The position numbers and the translations under genes were made by a program. A stretch of 64,000 nucleotides of DNA, taken from positions 3,816-67,815 of the forward strand of contig URDU01000013.1 in the NCBI GenBank assembly GCA_900546625.1, in the 5' to 3' direction. The notes beneath the pieces were generated by a model that saw only the letters and a program-made list of their open reading frames with translations, was not told the DNA's origin and made no database searches. Origin of the DNA: an uncultured Lachnobacterium sp. Lineage in GTDB: Bacteria > Bacillota > Clostridia > Lachnospirales > Lachnospiraceae. Positions 26,444 through 35,476 of this stretch are shown here, one piece after another (the first letter of the stretch is position 1; every line of letters starts with the position of its first letter).

Positions 26444-27914
26444 ACTTATTTCCTTTCAGCTTCCTGCACTCCTTTTCTCTTGCAAACACAGGCCGTCTCC
26501 ACAGTCTGCGAAGCGGAAATCGTATGATACTGTCCTTTTCATCCTCGCCGCCTGTCAGCTCGCTGCCCACGAATGGCATCATGTATGGATAACCACAGCT
26601 TTTGAGCTTGGCAAGATGCAAAAGTATCACCATCAGACTTATTAAAAATCCAAAGTATCCAAGCCATGCCGACATAATTATTACAGCGAATTTGAGTATC
26701 CTAAATGAAAATGCAAACTCCTCACTCGGTATGGCAAACGAGCAGAGTGCGGTAAATGCAACAAGAATAACCACTATCGGGCTTACTAAATTTGCATCCA
26801 CTGCTGCCTGTCCGATTATGAGGCCTCCGACTATGCCTATCGTGTTTCCCATTGCTCCGGGAAGTCTTATGCCGGCTTCGCGAAGCAGCTCAAACGACAG
26901 CTCCATCATGAGTACCTCTATGAGCTGTGGAAACGGGCAGCCGAGTCTGGCCTCATAAAATGCCAGTATGAGTGGTGTCGGCAGTATCTGTGTATGAAAA
27001 TTTGTGACCGCCAGATAGAGCCCCGGCAATGTAAATGACATGAAGGCTGCCACATACCTTATCAGCCTGGCAAAGCTTGCTGCTATCGTTCTGTTATAGT
27101 AATCATCTGCGGTTTTTAAAAAATTGTTCATGGTGGTTGGCAGTATTATCGCTATCGGTGAATTATCGCACAGCACCACCACCCGCCCCTCCAGGAGCGC
27201 ATTTACCGCAACATCCGGCCGCTTTGTGGTCTGAAGCTGTGGAAACGGTGAATACCATTTTGCCTCAGCAAACTGTTCAATGACTCCCGAATCACCCACA
27301 TGGTCTATCACATAGCTGTCCAGATTCCTTTCCACCTCCTCAACAAGCCCCTCTTTTACGAGGTCTCTCACATACAGTATGTCCACATTGCTGTGTCCTC
27401 GAAGCCCCTTTTTCACCTCTTTGCACTTTAAGCGGGTGCTCCTTAATCTGCGCCTGATAAGTGCAGTATTTATCTTTATGGAATCTGCAAAGCCCTCATT
27501 TGAGCCTCGTATGACCTTTTCCGAATCAATCTCCTGAATTGACATGGCAGGATATCCCTTGTCGGGAAGCTTGAAGGCATCCGGATAGCCATCCACAAAA
27601 AATATCACGTCTCCTGTCAGCATCATCTGAGCCGCCTCTCTAACCGTATGAAGATGCGCAAACTCGGACAAAGCTGCCTGATTTTTGTCAAGTACTTCCT
27701 TAACCTGATCCCGGTCTATCCCTTCAAGGTATGAGGTAAATCGTCCAAACGCACTGTTATTGATACCGGAGCCTGCACATGTCACCTCAATATATGCAAC
27801 AAAACACTTTATGGAGGCATCACGCCCCAGATACATCTCCTGCATCTTGATATCTGAGCAGTCAGAATATATCTGCCTGAAGCTTTTTATGTTCTCATCT
27901 ATGTTTGTGGTCAT
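26436..27914 (-). CDS. gerAA: Spore germination protein GerAA
   Basis: 492 residues. An N-terminal cytoplasmic domain (about 1-240) contains the signature TDNS-like CDNSPIAIILPTT, and five membrane helices follow from about residue 285 (FTLPGLYLAVTNFHTQILPT, EVLMMELSFELLREAGIRLP, GNTIGIVGGLIIGQAAVDANLVSP). The C-terminal tail is basic. This is the A subunit of a GerA-type germinant receptor that opens spores to nutrients. The next gene supplies the fused B and C subunits. The ribosome site is AGGAG. Confidence 0.93.
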   Translation of the reverse strand: MTTNIDENIKSFRQIYSDCSDIKMQEMYLGRDASIKCFVAYIEVTCAGSGINNSAFGRFTSYLEGIDRDQVKEVLDKNQAALSEFAHLHTVREAAQMMLTGDVIFFVDGYPDAFKLPDKGYPAMSIQEIDSEKVIRGSNEGFADSIKINTALIRRRLRSTRLKCKEVKKGLRGHSNVDILYVRDLVKEGLVEEVERNLDSYVIDHVGDSGVIEQFAEAKWYSPFPQLQTTKRPDVAVNALLEGRVVVLCDNSPIAIILPTTMNNFLKTADDYYNRTIAASFARLIRYVAAFMSFTLPGLYLAVTNFHTQILPTPLILAFYEARLGCPFPQLIEVLMMELSFELLREAGIRLPGAMGNTIGIVGGLIIGQAAVDANLVSPIVVILVAFTALCSFAIPSEEFAFSFRILKFAVIIMSAWLGYFGFLISLMVILLHLAKLKSCGYPYMMPFVGSELTGGEDEKDSIIRFPLRRLWRRPVFAREKECRKLKGNKYD

Positions 27915-28033
27915 CTTTAACTCTCCTATATCCCCCGTCAGATTTAAAATTCTTTATATAGTATGACCGTACAAGCTCGCAAATATCCCTGATTGTTTAT
28001 TTTATAACTATCTAAGCCACTAACTAAGCCACT

Positions 28034-28074
28034 AAAAAAGGCCACCGTTCACACATCAGTGCGACCGGCAGCCC
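28034..28074 (-). terminator. Terminator after the FadR-type regulator
   Basis: Minus-strand imperfect stem GGCTGCCGGTCGCAC / GTGTGAACGGTGGCC followed by TTTTTT. Confidence 0.75.
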
Positions 28075-28091
28075 TTGGTTTTGTTATATTT

Positions 28092-28778
28092 TTATTTCTT
28101 CTCTTCATCCTGCATTTGTATCACAGCCTTCACAGCAACCGCCTGATTTGCCACATGCGTATGCATTTCAGTAGTCACAAGCTCCATATTTCTTGACTCA
28201 AGCGCCCTGTAGATGGCATCATGCTCCTTCACCAGCATCGGATAATTCTTTGGATCCTTCAAATACTCCACTCTGTAGCGATACATCTGCTCGCGGATAT
28301 TGTTCATCATAGATACAAGCTTCGCATTGTCTGTTGCCTCATAGATAGCATCGTGAAACTTCACATCCTCCTCAGCTATCTTTTTCACATCACCATAATC
28401 CATGCTCTTTTTGAACTCATCCTTTATTGTCTTTAGCTTTGCGAGCTGCTCATCACTGATTTTCTTACATGCAATTTTGGCTGCAAGCTCATCAAGAGCC
28501 TCTCTCACCTCAAGCACATCCTCCATATCCTTGAGAGTCATCTTGGCAACCTCTGCGCCCTTTCGCGGCATCGTGACCGCAAGCCCCTCCTGCTCGAGCA
28601 TTCTGATTGCTTCACGTATAGGTGTACGGCTGACTCCAAGCTTTGACGCAAGCTGCAGCTCCATAAGTCTCTCGCCCGGCTTGAGCTCTCCCTTTAAAAT
28701 TGCCTCACGAAGTGTGTTAAAAACCACATCACGCAGTGGCAGATATGCATCCATGTTTAAAGTTAAATTATCAGTCAT
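28092..28778 (-). CDS. GntR/FadR-family transcriptional regulator
   Basis: 228 residues from the ATG at 28778 behind AGGAG. An N-terminal winged helix (about 10-75) has LREAILKGELKPGERLMELQLASKLGVSRTPIREAIRMLEQEGL. The C-terminal FCD effector domain (about 85-220) shows the metal-binding pattern with D and H residues in KFHDAIYEATDN, KEHDAIYRALE and HTHVANQAV. FadR-type regulators usually bind organic or sugar acids. No catabolic operon is adjacent, so the target is unknown. The gene is monocistronic with its own terminator. Confidence 0.93.
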   Translation of the reverse strand: MTDNLTLNMDAYLPLRDVVFNTLREAILKGELKPGERLMELQLASKLGVSRTPIREAIRMLEQEGLAVTMPRKGAEVAKMTLKDMEDVLEVREALDELAAKIACKKISDEQLAKLKTIKDEFKKSMDYGDVKKIAEEDVKFHDAIYEATDNAKLVSMMNNIREQMYRYRVEYLKDPKNYPMLVKEHDAIYRALESRNMELVTTEMHTHVANQAVAVKAVIQMQDEEKK

Positions 28779-28867
28779 CAAACTTCTCCTATCTCTTGTA
28801 TTATAATTCTCATCTATAAGAAAATAAGGTAACTATAAAGCTCCTGCTATGCTGTCACGGTATCATA

Positions 28868-29749
28868 TCATTTGCGATTATTGTATACAGATGTCAGATA
28901 CACCTGTCTGGCAAGATGTGAGCTTCGCATAGCTTTATATGCTTTCTTTGCGGTAGCTTCATCGTCAAACAGTCCAAAAACTGTCGGACCACTGCCGCTC
29001 ATCATGGCTCCCACCGCGCCATGGGAAAGCATATGCTTCTTTATCTCGTCTATCACCGGATAATTTGGTATGGTCACGGTCTCTAAGACATTTCCCATAT
29101 GTGCTGCAATGTCATGCAGATTCTTAGCCTTTATATCCTCTATCAGGAGGTCTATATCCGGATGAACTGTCGTATCATCAAGCTTTAAATTCTGGTACAC
29201 AAACTTGGTGGATACCGAAATGGACGGCTTTGCAATGAGCACCGGACACTTTACCATTGGAGCAAGAGGACTGAGCTCCTCTCCTATGCCCTCAGCAAGC
29301 GCCGTACCTCTCATAATACAGTATGGCACGTCCGCGCCAATCTGCACGCCTCTTTCCATAAGCTGTCTCTTTGTCAGCCCCAGTGAAAAAAGCCTGTTCA
29401 TGCCAAAAAGCATAGCTGCTGCATCAGTACTGCCCCCTGCCATTCCTGCCGCAACAGGAATACGCTTGTCCAGCTTCACTGATACACCGTCAGTTATAGA
29501 AAACTCATCCATAAGAAGCTTCGCAGCCTTGTATATGAGATTGTTCTCATTTACAGGAAGAAAAGACAGATTGGTCTGTATCTGTATGCCAGACTCCTTT
29601 GTCCTTTTGATATCTAGCCTGTCATACAGATGAATGGTCTGCATAATCATACGGACCTCATGATATCCGTCCTCTCTGCGCCTCACCACATCGAGCCCCA
29701 GATTAATCTTGGCTAATGCTTTTAATGAAATATCGTAATTACTACCCAT
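28868..29749 (-). CDS. ispE: 4-diphosphocytidyl-2-C-methyl-D-erythritol kinase
   Basis: 293 residues. It is a GHMP-family kinase with the N-terminal AKINLGLDVVRRREDGYHEVRMIMQTI and the ATP loop IPVAAGMAGGSTDAAAML (about 97-113). The C-terminal GHMP motif is GAVGAMMSGSGPTVFGLF. It phosphorylates CDP-methylerythritol in the MEP pathway to isoprenoids. The ribosome site is AGAGG. It sits just upstream of the FadR regulator, 89 bp apart. Confidence 0.96.
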   Translation of the reverse strand: MGSNYDISLKALAKINLGLDVVRRREDGYHEVRMIMQTIHLYDRLDIKRTKESGIQIQTNLSFLPVNENNLIYKAAKLLMDEFSITDGVSVKLDKRIPVAAGMAGGSTDAAAMLFGMNRLFSLGLTKRQLMERGVQIGADVPYCIMRGTALAEGIGEELSPLAPMVKCPVLIAKPSISVSTKFVYQNLKLDDTTVHPDIDLLIEDIKAKNLHDIAAHMGNVLETVTIPNYPVIDEIKKHMLSHGAVGAMMSGSGPTVFGLFDDEATAKKAYKAMRSSHLARQVYLTSVYNNRK

Positions 29750-29919
29750 ATTGTATTACCTCTGTTTTTTGTATACAAGGATTATAACACAAACCTTCAA
29801 AAAGAGCAATTTCAAATATTCTCATTTATTTCTATCTCAAAATATTCTGTTTGTACAAAAACACTATGTTCACATAGTACATGTTTACTAGATTTAAAAA
29901 GTAACCCACTAACGCGCAC

Positions 29920-29966
29920 AAAAAAAGCCTCACAGCATATCAATAATGCTTGTGGGGCTTTTTTAA
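29920..29966 (-). terminator. Terminator after the chemoreceptor gene
   Basis: Stem AAAAAAGCCCCACAAGCAT / ATGCTGTGAGGCTTTTTT on the minus strand with A and T runs on both sides; strong and possibly bidirectional. Confidence 0.88.
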
Positions 29967-29995
29967 GGTTTTTCTAAACTCGTATGTACAATTTT

Positions 29996-31717
29996 TTATT
30001 TCTTTTCCAATATAAATTTGCTGATCAGCTCGTTCATTGTCTCTGCCTGTGCTGAAAGCTCCTCACTTGTTGCTGATGTTTCCTCTGCATTTGCTGAGTT
30101 GGACTGCACAACATCTGATATCTGATTAATGCCGGCCTCTGCCTGCTCCATAGCCTTTGCCTGCTCCTCTGCAATCTCGCTGAGTTTTTGAGAAGAATCT
30201 GCAACTTCCTTCATACCATTGATAACCTTTTCAATAGAAGTACTTACGCGCTCTGCAGCTTCATTACCCTCGTTAGATACCGCAATGGCACTCTCTATAA
30301 GCTGACGTGTATCAACTGCAGCCTTGGCACTCTGCTCTGAAAGACTTCTGATTTGTCCCGCAACAACTGCGAATCCTTTACCTGCCTCACCTGCACGCGC
30401 TGCCTCGATAGCTGCATTGAGTGAAAGAAGGTTTGTCTGACTGGCAATATCCTCAATCTCAGAAATGATATTCTCAATCTGCTTAGATGTATCATTGATG
30501 CGTCCGATAACATCAACCATGCCCTGCATCTCTGTATGGCTGTGATCTGCTTCCTCAGCATACTCCTGTGCAATCCTGTATGTATCATTGAGCTTCTCAG
30601 ATGTTTTCTCAACACCGCCTGTGATATCTGCAAATGTAGCCTGAAGCTCCTCAATGGCTGCTGACTGATCCATAGCACCTTCTGCTATTTCCTGTGCTGC
30701 CTGAGCAAGGTTGTTAGAACCTGCTGTAACAAGTGATGATATCTCATTGATATGTGACATAACATCATTCATCTGTGTCTTCATCTTACGCATTGCCATG
30801 AGAAGTCCAATAAAATCTCCGGTATATTTATCTTCCATGTCTGATGAAACTGTATAATCTCCTTCTGCCATCTTTCCAAGAAGCTTGTCAGAGTCAGATA
30901 TGATAGTCTTAAGGTCCTCTGCCATGTTTCTTGCAACCCCTACCATATCAGCAATTTCATCTTGTGAATCAACTGCCGGGAATGGAGCCTCAAGATCACC
31001 CTGTGCAAATGTACGTAATCTCTGTTTTAACTCATCGAGTGGTTTAGAAATACCAACTGCAACTTCGTCCCCGATTTTCATCGAGATAAAATATGAACCG
31101 ACAATGATAACAATAACAATACCAAATGCGGCATATGATACTAATGATAATGTCTTGCTTAAATTATCTCCCTCTGTTACCTTTATATTCATAAGGGCAG
31201 CTAGCTGCTGATATATATCATCATATGCAGGTGCAAGATCTGCTACTGCTCTCTCCTCGGCCTCCTTCTGTGTCTCAGGATCTGTAGCATTCTCACCTAA
31301 CTGTCCAATCTCATCATCGAGACTCCAGTATGAGTCGAGCTTACTGTTTATATCATCATATATAGCCTGCTCCTCACCTGTCTTTATAGAGCTTTGCAAC
31401 TCTCCCCAGTATTTTTGAAATAATTCCTTTTTAGAATCATGTGTATCAGACATCTTGCTTAATGTGTCAGAAGCTGTATAACCGATAAGAGCTCGTGTAG
31501 CGCTTCGTGTCTCTGAGAAGGTTACCATAACCTTTCCTATATCTCCCTGTGAAAATCCGTAAAAGGTTAGTGCGCTGGAATATCTCATTGACACAATAAT
31601 CATAAGAATACCCGCGATAACACCCGATGCCGATGCTACAAACGTAGTCAGTCTGAATCCTTTTTTTAAACGATTTTTAATGCTAAGTGTTTTCCACTTT
31701 GACATGTCTAATTTCAT
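29996..31717 (-). CDS. Methyl-accepting chemotaxis protein
   Basis: 573 residues. TM1 (about 25-48) and TM2 (about 190-212) flank an all-helical external sensor of about 140 residues (four-helix-bundle type). A HAMP domain follows (about 215-270), then the long cytoplasmic signalling coil with the conserved hairpin tip [44 protein letters not shown]. Chemoreceptors control CheA and hence flagellar rotation. The ligand is unknown. The start has GGGGAGG seven bases upstream. It is monocistronic; no other chemotaxis gene is in the window. Confidence 0.95.
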   Translation of the reverse strand: MKLDMSKWKTLSIKNRLKKGFRLTTFVASASGVIAGILMIIVSMRYSSALTFYGFSQGDIGKVMVTFSETRSATRALIGYTASDTLSKMSDTHDSKKELFQKYWGELQSSIKTGEEQAIYDDINSKLDSYWSLDDEIGQLGENATDPETQKEAEERAVADLAPAYDDIYQQLAALMNIKVTEGDNLSKTLSLVSYAAFGIVIVIIVGSYFISMKIGDEVAVGISKPLDELKQRLRTFAQGDLEAPFPAVDSQDEIADMVGVARNMAEDLKTIISDSDKLLGKMAEGDYTVSSDMEDKYTGDFIGLLMAMRKMKTQMNDVMSHINEISSLVTAGSNNLAQAAQEIAEGAMDQSAAIEELQATFADITGGVEKTSEKLNDTYRIAQEYAEEADHSHTEMQGMVDVIGRINDTSKQIENIISEIEDIASQTNLLSLNAAIEAARAGEAGKGFAVVAGQIRSLSEQSAKAAVDTRQLIESAIAVSNEGNEAAERVSTSIEKVINGMKEVADSSQKLSEIAEEQAKAMEQAEAGINQISDVVQSNSANAEETSATSEELSAQAETMNELISKFILEKK

Positions 31718-31799
31718 GATGTTCCCTCCCCTATGAATAATGATACCTATATACTATATTTCTATTATATACCTCTTAAAAAATTATACAAGCGCTAAA

Positions 31800-31832
31800 A
31801 AGGTAACTGCACGCTGCGTGCAGTCACCTTTT
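31800..31832 (-). terminator. Terminator after the gene at 31897
   Basis: Near-perfect 13-15 bp stem AAGGTGACTGCACGC / GCGTGCAGTTACCTT then TTTTAGC on the minus strand. Confidence 0.85.
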
Positions 31833-31896
31833 CATAATTCATATTTCTTATATAATATTCGTTCCATCACGACACTTTTACATACACATCCGGCTT

Positions 31897-32568
31897 CTAG
31901 CCCTGTACCTGTGTGTCCTCTGTGCCATTCTTCCAGTCATCAAACTTCTTGAGCACTGCATCATAGGTATCCTGGCAAATTGATGGCAGCTTGTCTCCCC
32001 AGGCTCCTGTTGCCTGTGAAAAGCCCTTCTTGAATGCATTCAAAAGCTCATCTGCCTTGTCCTTATCGCCTCCTGACAGTGCCTTTGCAAAGTCAAGTAT
32101 ACGGTCTGAGGTCTTCTCAACTCCCCAGTATCCATCCTCTGCGATGTCCTTTTTGGCCTGCGCTATTGTGTCTGCATCTACAGTCAGATTCTCAAACAGA
32201 CTCTTTAAGCCCTGTGACTTGTCCCAGGTTGAAGCCTGTCCTGTCATAGACTTTCTGACGATCTCGATAAGCTGCTGCTGTCTGGCATTGGCATCATCCT
32301 TAAGTGCCTGTACCAGTGCATCTCTGTCTGCCTTGCTCATCTTCTGGTTTACTGTACTCTTTGCAGTATCCTTTGAATCATCCTTGCTGTCTGATTTCTC
32401 ATATACAGCAGCCTCCTCACTGAAGCCTTTAGTCTTTGAATCCGACTTATCAGTCTTTGCGTCCTGCTTCTTTGAAGCGGTATTGGTATTCTTTGCCTGC
32501 GCCTCGTCCTTTGCTGTGACACTCTGCGCTGCTACTGCTGAAACTACACTTGAAATAGCATCTAACAT
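31897..32568 (-). CDS. Unrecognised Lys/Asp/Ser-rich helical protein
   Basis: 223 residues without signal peptide or membrane helix. The N-terminus (MLDAISSVVSAVAAQSVTA) is amphipathic, a low-complexity Lys/Asp/Ser segment spans about 20-75, and a helical domain follows (about 78-215) with MSKADRDALVQALKDDANARQQQL, GYWGVEKTSDRILDFAKALSGGD and GFSQATGAWGDKLP. I do not recognise the family; the spacer-plus-helical-domain layout recalls small flagellum-associated or secreted proteins, but that is only a resemblance. A leader hairpin, GCGGGAA-N4-TTCCCGC at 32596-32613, precedes a GGGAGGG ribosome site. Confidence 0.75.
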   Translation of the reverse strand: MLDAISSVVSAVAAQSVTAKDEAQAKNTNTASKKQDAKTDKSDSKTKGFSEEAAVYEKSDSKDDSKDTAKSTVNQKMSKADRDALVQALKDDANARQQQLIEIVRKSMTGQASTWDKSQGLKSLFENLTVDADTIAQAKKDIAEDGYWGVEKTSDRILDFAKALSGGDKDKADELLNAFKKGFSQATGAWGDKLPSICQDTYDAVLKKFDDWKNGTEDTQVQG

Positions 32569-32713
32569 TTCTCATCCCTCCCTGGTAATGTGCGTGCGGG
32601 AATCCTTTCCCGCTATACTATTATCAACCTGTATAGCGTCTGATATAGCTAAACAGTTTATCTCTTATAATCTGTATCGGCTGTTTTGCGTCTGTTAATT
32701 ATAGCCTTTGCCG

Positions 32714-33526
32714 TTATTTTTTCAGCTTTCTGCCAAATATAAATGTCGAAAAATATATTACCGATGCGATAATCACTATCATCGGGCCTGTTGCCACATT
32801 GGTGTAGTATGACACCGCAAGGCCGACTATTCCGGAAAATACTGAAAATATCACTGAAAAGAAATGATACTCACGCATATTTTCTGAAATATTCCTTGAT
32901 GAAGCCGCAGGCAGTATGAGCAGCGCATTTATTATAAGTATACCTATCCACTTGATAGAGAGCATGACTATGAGTGCTACAAGCACTGCAAACAGATTGT
33001 CCAGTAAACGCACATGGATACCCTTGCTTTTTGCCACGCTTCTGTGTATACAGATAGCATTGAGCTTATTGAAGCAGAGCACCCAGAACACTATCGTGAC
33101 CACAAAAATCACGATTAGATATACTATCTCTGTCTTTGTGATGCTTAGCACATCGCCCACCAGTATACTTGAGTATTTGCTGAAATTGCCGCCCTTTGAC
33201 AGTATCGCAAGACCTATCGCCACAGAGCACGATGAAAATACCGATATAATGGTATCTGTTGATGCTGTGTTCAGACTGCCTATCTTGTTTAAAAGAAGCG
33301 CAAACACTATCGCAAATATCACCATGGCAAGCGAGGTATCAGCCATGCCGCATACCACACCGACTGCGATTCCGGTGAGAGCTGAGTGTCCGAGTGCATC
33401 TGAAAAGTATGCCATTTTTTTATTTACAATCATGGTTCCCATTATGCCAAAAAGCGGTGTGATGATGAGCACCGCGATAAGGGCATTTCTCATGAAATCA
33501 TATTGAAGCCAGGAGGTTATATTCAT
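32714..33526 (-). CDS. Metal ABC transporter permease (ZnuB/MntB type)
   Basis: 270 residues with about eight membrane helices. Family motifs include KKMAYFSDALGHSALTGIAVG and SIKWIGILIINALLILPAASSRN. It is the membrane channel of a cluster 9 (zinc/manganese) uptake system. Its start overlaps the end of the ATPase gene by 4 bp, showing coupling. Together with the binding protein at 34317-35411 it forms a complete transporter. Confidence 0.93.
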   Translation of the reverse strand: MNITSWLQYDFMRNALIAVLIITPLFGIMGTMIVNKKMAYFSDALGHSALTGIAVGVVCGMADTSLAMVIFAIVFALLLNKIGSLNTASTDTIISVFSSCSVAIGLAILSKGGNFSKYSSILVGDVLSITKTEIVYLIVIFVVTIVFWVLCFNKLNAICIHRSVAKSKGIHVRLLDNLFAVLVALIVMLSIKWIGILIINALLILPAASSRNISENMREYHFFSVIFSVFSGIVGLAVSYYTNVATGPMIVIIASVIYFSTFIFGRKLKK

Positions 33527-34290
33527 TTGTGCTCCTCCTCTCTCACCCAGGATTCCTCTCCTGTGTAGAAAATTCTTTCAAATTCCTTGCTCTCGAAGAC
33601 ATCCTTCACAGTTCCCTGCTTTGCTACTGTCTTATCAAGCAGCACAACATGGTCTGCGTACTTTGCCACATAATCCAAATCATGCGATATGAGTATGATT
33701 GCAAGGTCATAATGTGTCTTTAAATAGTCCATTGTCTTGTAGAAAAGCTCCATGCCGTTTTGGTCTATTCCGGACACCGGCTCGTCCAAAAGGAGCAGAT
33801 TCGGCTCATCCATGATTGCCATGGAAAGAAGCACTCTCTGCAGCTGTCCTCCCGAGAGGTTGCACACCTGCTTGTCGATGAGCTCCTCTGCCTCAAATAC
33901 CTCGAGTGTCTCCTTTATTTTTGCCTCTATCTTTTTGCTCTTCGGCAGAAAAACAGGGTAATTGTACCGGTAGCTTGCTATGAGGTCATACACGCTGACC
34001 GGTGTGTTTTTCTCGATATTGACAGACTGTGGCACATAGCCGATTTTGAGCTTTGCCATATGTCCGTCCTTTGTATCCTTGAACTCAATCGTACCGGTGT
34101 GAGGTATCTCGCCCAGTATCGCCTTTATGAGTGTGGATTTTCCGGCACCGTTCTGGCCTATTATGACATTGAAGGAGCCGCAGTGTATGTGCATATTCAC
34201 ATCCTCAAGCACCGTCTGCTCTCCGAAGCTCACTCCAAGGTTATTTATTTTTATGCAATGAAAGCCACAAGGCTGTATAATTTTCCGCAT
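33523..34290 (-). CDS. Metal ABC transporter ATP-binding protein (ZnuC type)
   Basis: About 255 residues from the ATG at 34290. The open frame extends to a TTG at 34314, but that codon overlaps the GGAGG and is unlikely; the true start is uncertain. Walker A is GQNGAGKST, the signature LSGGQLQRV, Walker B LLLLDEP and the switch histidine is in LISHDLDYV. It energises zinc or manganese import with the permease that follows. The unusual leading CGFHCIKINNL adds two cysteines and a histidine before the ABC core. Confidence 0.9.
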   Translation of the reverse strand: MRKIIQPCGFHCIKINNLGVSFGEQTVLEDVNMHIHCGSFNVIIGQNGAGKSTLIKAILGEIPHTGTIEFKDTKDGHMAKLKIGYVPQSVNIEKNTPVSVYDLIASYRYNYPVFLPKSKKIEAKIKETLEVFEAEELIDKQVCNLSGGQLQRVLLSMAIMDEPNLLLLDEPVSGIDQNGMELFYKTMDYLKTHYDLAIILISHDLDYVAKYADHVVLLDKTVAKQGTVKDVFESKEFERIFYTGEESWVREEEHK

Positions 34291-34316
34291 ATATTCCTGA
34301 ATAGTTACCTCCAATT

Positions 34317-35411
34317 TTATTTAGTGAATGCATCTTTGATAAGCTCTATATTATGCTCCATACCGTCAAGATAGCTGTCCTTGTCGTACTCTCCGCGATT
34401 GAGAGGGTCGATATAAACCATATGCACATCTGTCTCACGCGATACGGTATCTCCCATGCTCTTTCCGTAGAGCTCCTCAGCGAGTATTACCGACACTCCG
34501 TCATCCTTTATGGCACCTATTACCTGCTTTACCTCACCGGCGCTGACCGAGCGCTCCTCGTCAAGATCTAACAGGTAGCACGCATTCATGGAAAAGTCAT
34601 CTGCCACATACTCATAGGCCTCATGGAATATGATGATATTCTGTCCACCGGTAAGACTCTTTAGGCTATCTATCTTTTCCTCAAGCACTGCAAGCTTTGC
34701 ATCATATGCTTTTGCATTTGCATAATATTCATCAGCATGCTTTGCATCCTTTTCGGCAAGCCGGGAGGCGATAGTCTGAACCATGGTGCGGTAACGCGGC
34801 ACGCTCATCCACGCATGGGCATTCTCATCACCGTGATCGTGGTCATGGTCGTGGTCGCTATCTGATTCTGCGTCTGCATCGTGGTCATGGTCGTGGTCGC
34901 TATCCGATTCTGCGTCTATATCGTGGTCATGGTCGTGCGCTCCGTCTGTCTCATCATCATCCTCAGAAAGAAGCGCTACATCCTCACAGGCCTCCACCAC
35001 ATCAAGCTTCGGATACGCCTTTGCCACATCAGACATAAACGACTCTATACCGCCTCCGTTTATGACAAACACATCTGCAGTAGACAAAAGCTTCATATCC
35101 TCCGGTGTGAGCTGGAAATCGTGCAGACAGCCGGTCTGTGGCTCGCTTAAGTTTTCAAGTCTCACTCCGTCCACGCCGTCCACTATGTTTAATGCAGCAA
35201 TATACATGGGATAGAAGGACGTCACGACGGTAAGCATATCGTCAGCTTCGTCAGTATTTTTTTTACTGTCAGAAGCTCCTGATACTCCACCGACAACGCC
35301 TGTTTTACCTTCAGTGTGCTCATATGCGCGCTCATACGCCATTACTGCAAGTGTACACACTGTCAATATACACAAAAACATAATGCCTACAAATTTGCAT
35401 TTATTCTTCAT
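34317..35411 (-). CDS. Zinc-type ABC transporter substrate-binding protein with His-rich loop
   Basis: 364 residues. An N-terminal hydrophobic export segment (about 8-26) lacks a clear lipobox; LTVC is the nearest match. The ZnuA/AdcA fold shows likely metal ligands H97 (CLHDFQ), H199 (NAHAW), the histidine of IIFHEAYEY and a late Asp. A loop at about 159-199 is a run of HDHDHD blocks separated by DAESDSD, encoded by 42-bp tandem repeats (34839-34937). Such loops collect zinc for the binding site. First gene of the three-gene transporter operon; no zinc regulator was found beside it. Confidence 0.92.
   Translation of the reverse strand: MKNKCKFVGIMFLCILTVCTLAVMAYERAYEHTEGKTGVVGGVSGASDSKKNTDEADDMLTVVTSFYPMYIAALNIVDGVDGVRLENLSEPQTGCLHDFQLTPEDMKLLSTADVFVINGGGIESFMSDVAKAYPKLDVVEACEDVALLSEDDDETDGAHDHDHDIDAESDSDHDHDHDADAESDSDHDHDHDHGDENAHAWMSVPRYRTMVQTIASRLAEKDAKHADEYYANAKAYDAKLAVLEEKIDSLKSLTGGQNIIIFHEAYEYVADDFSMNACYLLDLDEERSVSAGEVKQVIGAIKDDGVSVILAEELYGKSMGDTVSRETDVHMVYIDPLNRGEYDKDSYLDGMEHNIELIKDAFTK
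34839..34937. repeat. 42-bp tandem repeat inside the metal-binding protein gene
   Basis: Units begin at 34839, 34881 and 34923 with GTGGTCATGGTCGTG. Two full copies and one partial encode a 14-residue HDHDHD/DAESDSD unit. Copy number may vary between strains. Confidence 0.9.
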
Positions 35412-35440
35412 ATATTAAATATTCGCCTTTCTTTCTATAG

Positions 35441-35476
35441 CTTTATTTCTATGACTTTATTTCTACTTTATTTCTT
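35441..35476. repeat. Three copies of an 11-bp AT-rich direct repeat
   Basis: CTTTATTTCTA at 35441-35451 and 35455-35465, and CTTTATTTCTT at 35466-35476, between engB and the metal transporter; it overlaps the engB stop region. Meaning unknown. Confidence 0.6.

Noticed and set aside
31991..32698. Plus-strand 235-codon open frame
   Set aside because: Antisense to the Lys/Asp/Ser-rich gene; its Ser/Leu/Phe-rich product is what the opposite strand of that gene would give.
32640..32700. SigmaD (flagellar) promoter for the gene at 31897
   Set aside because: A GCCGATAC resembling the -10 is present on the minus strand, but no TAAA-type -35 lies at the required distance.
34839..34937. CRISPR-like repeat array
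   Set aside because: The 42-bp units are contiguous, in frame and coding for His/Asp blocks; there are no spacers.
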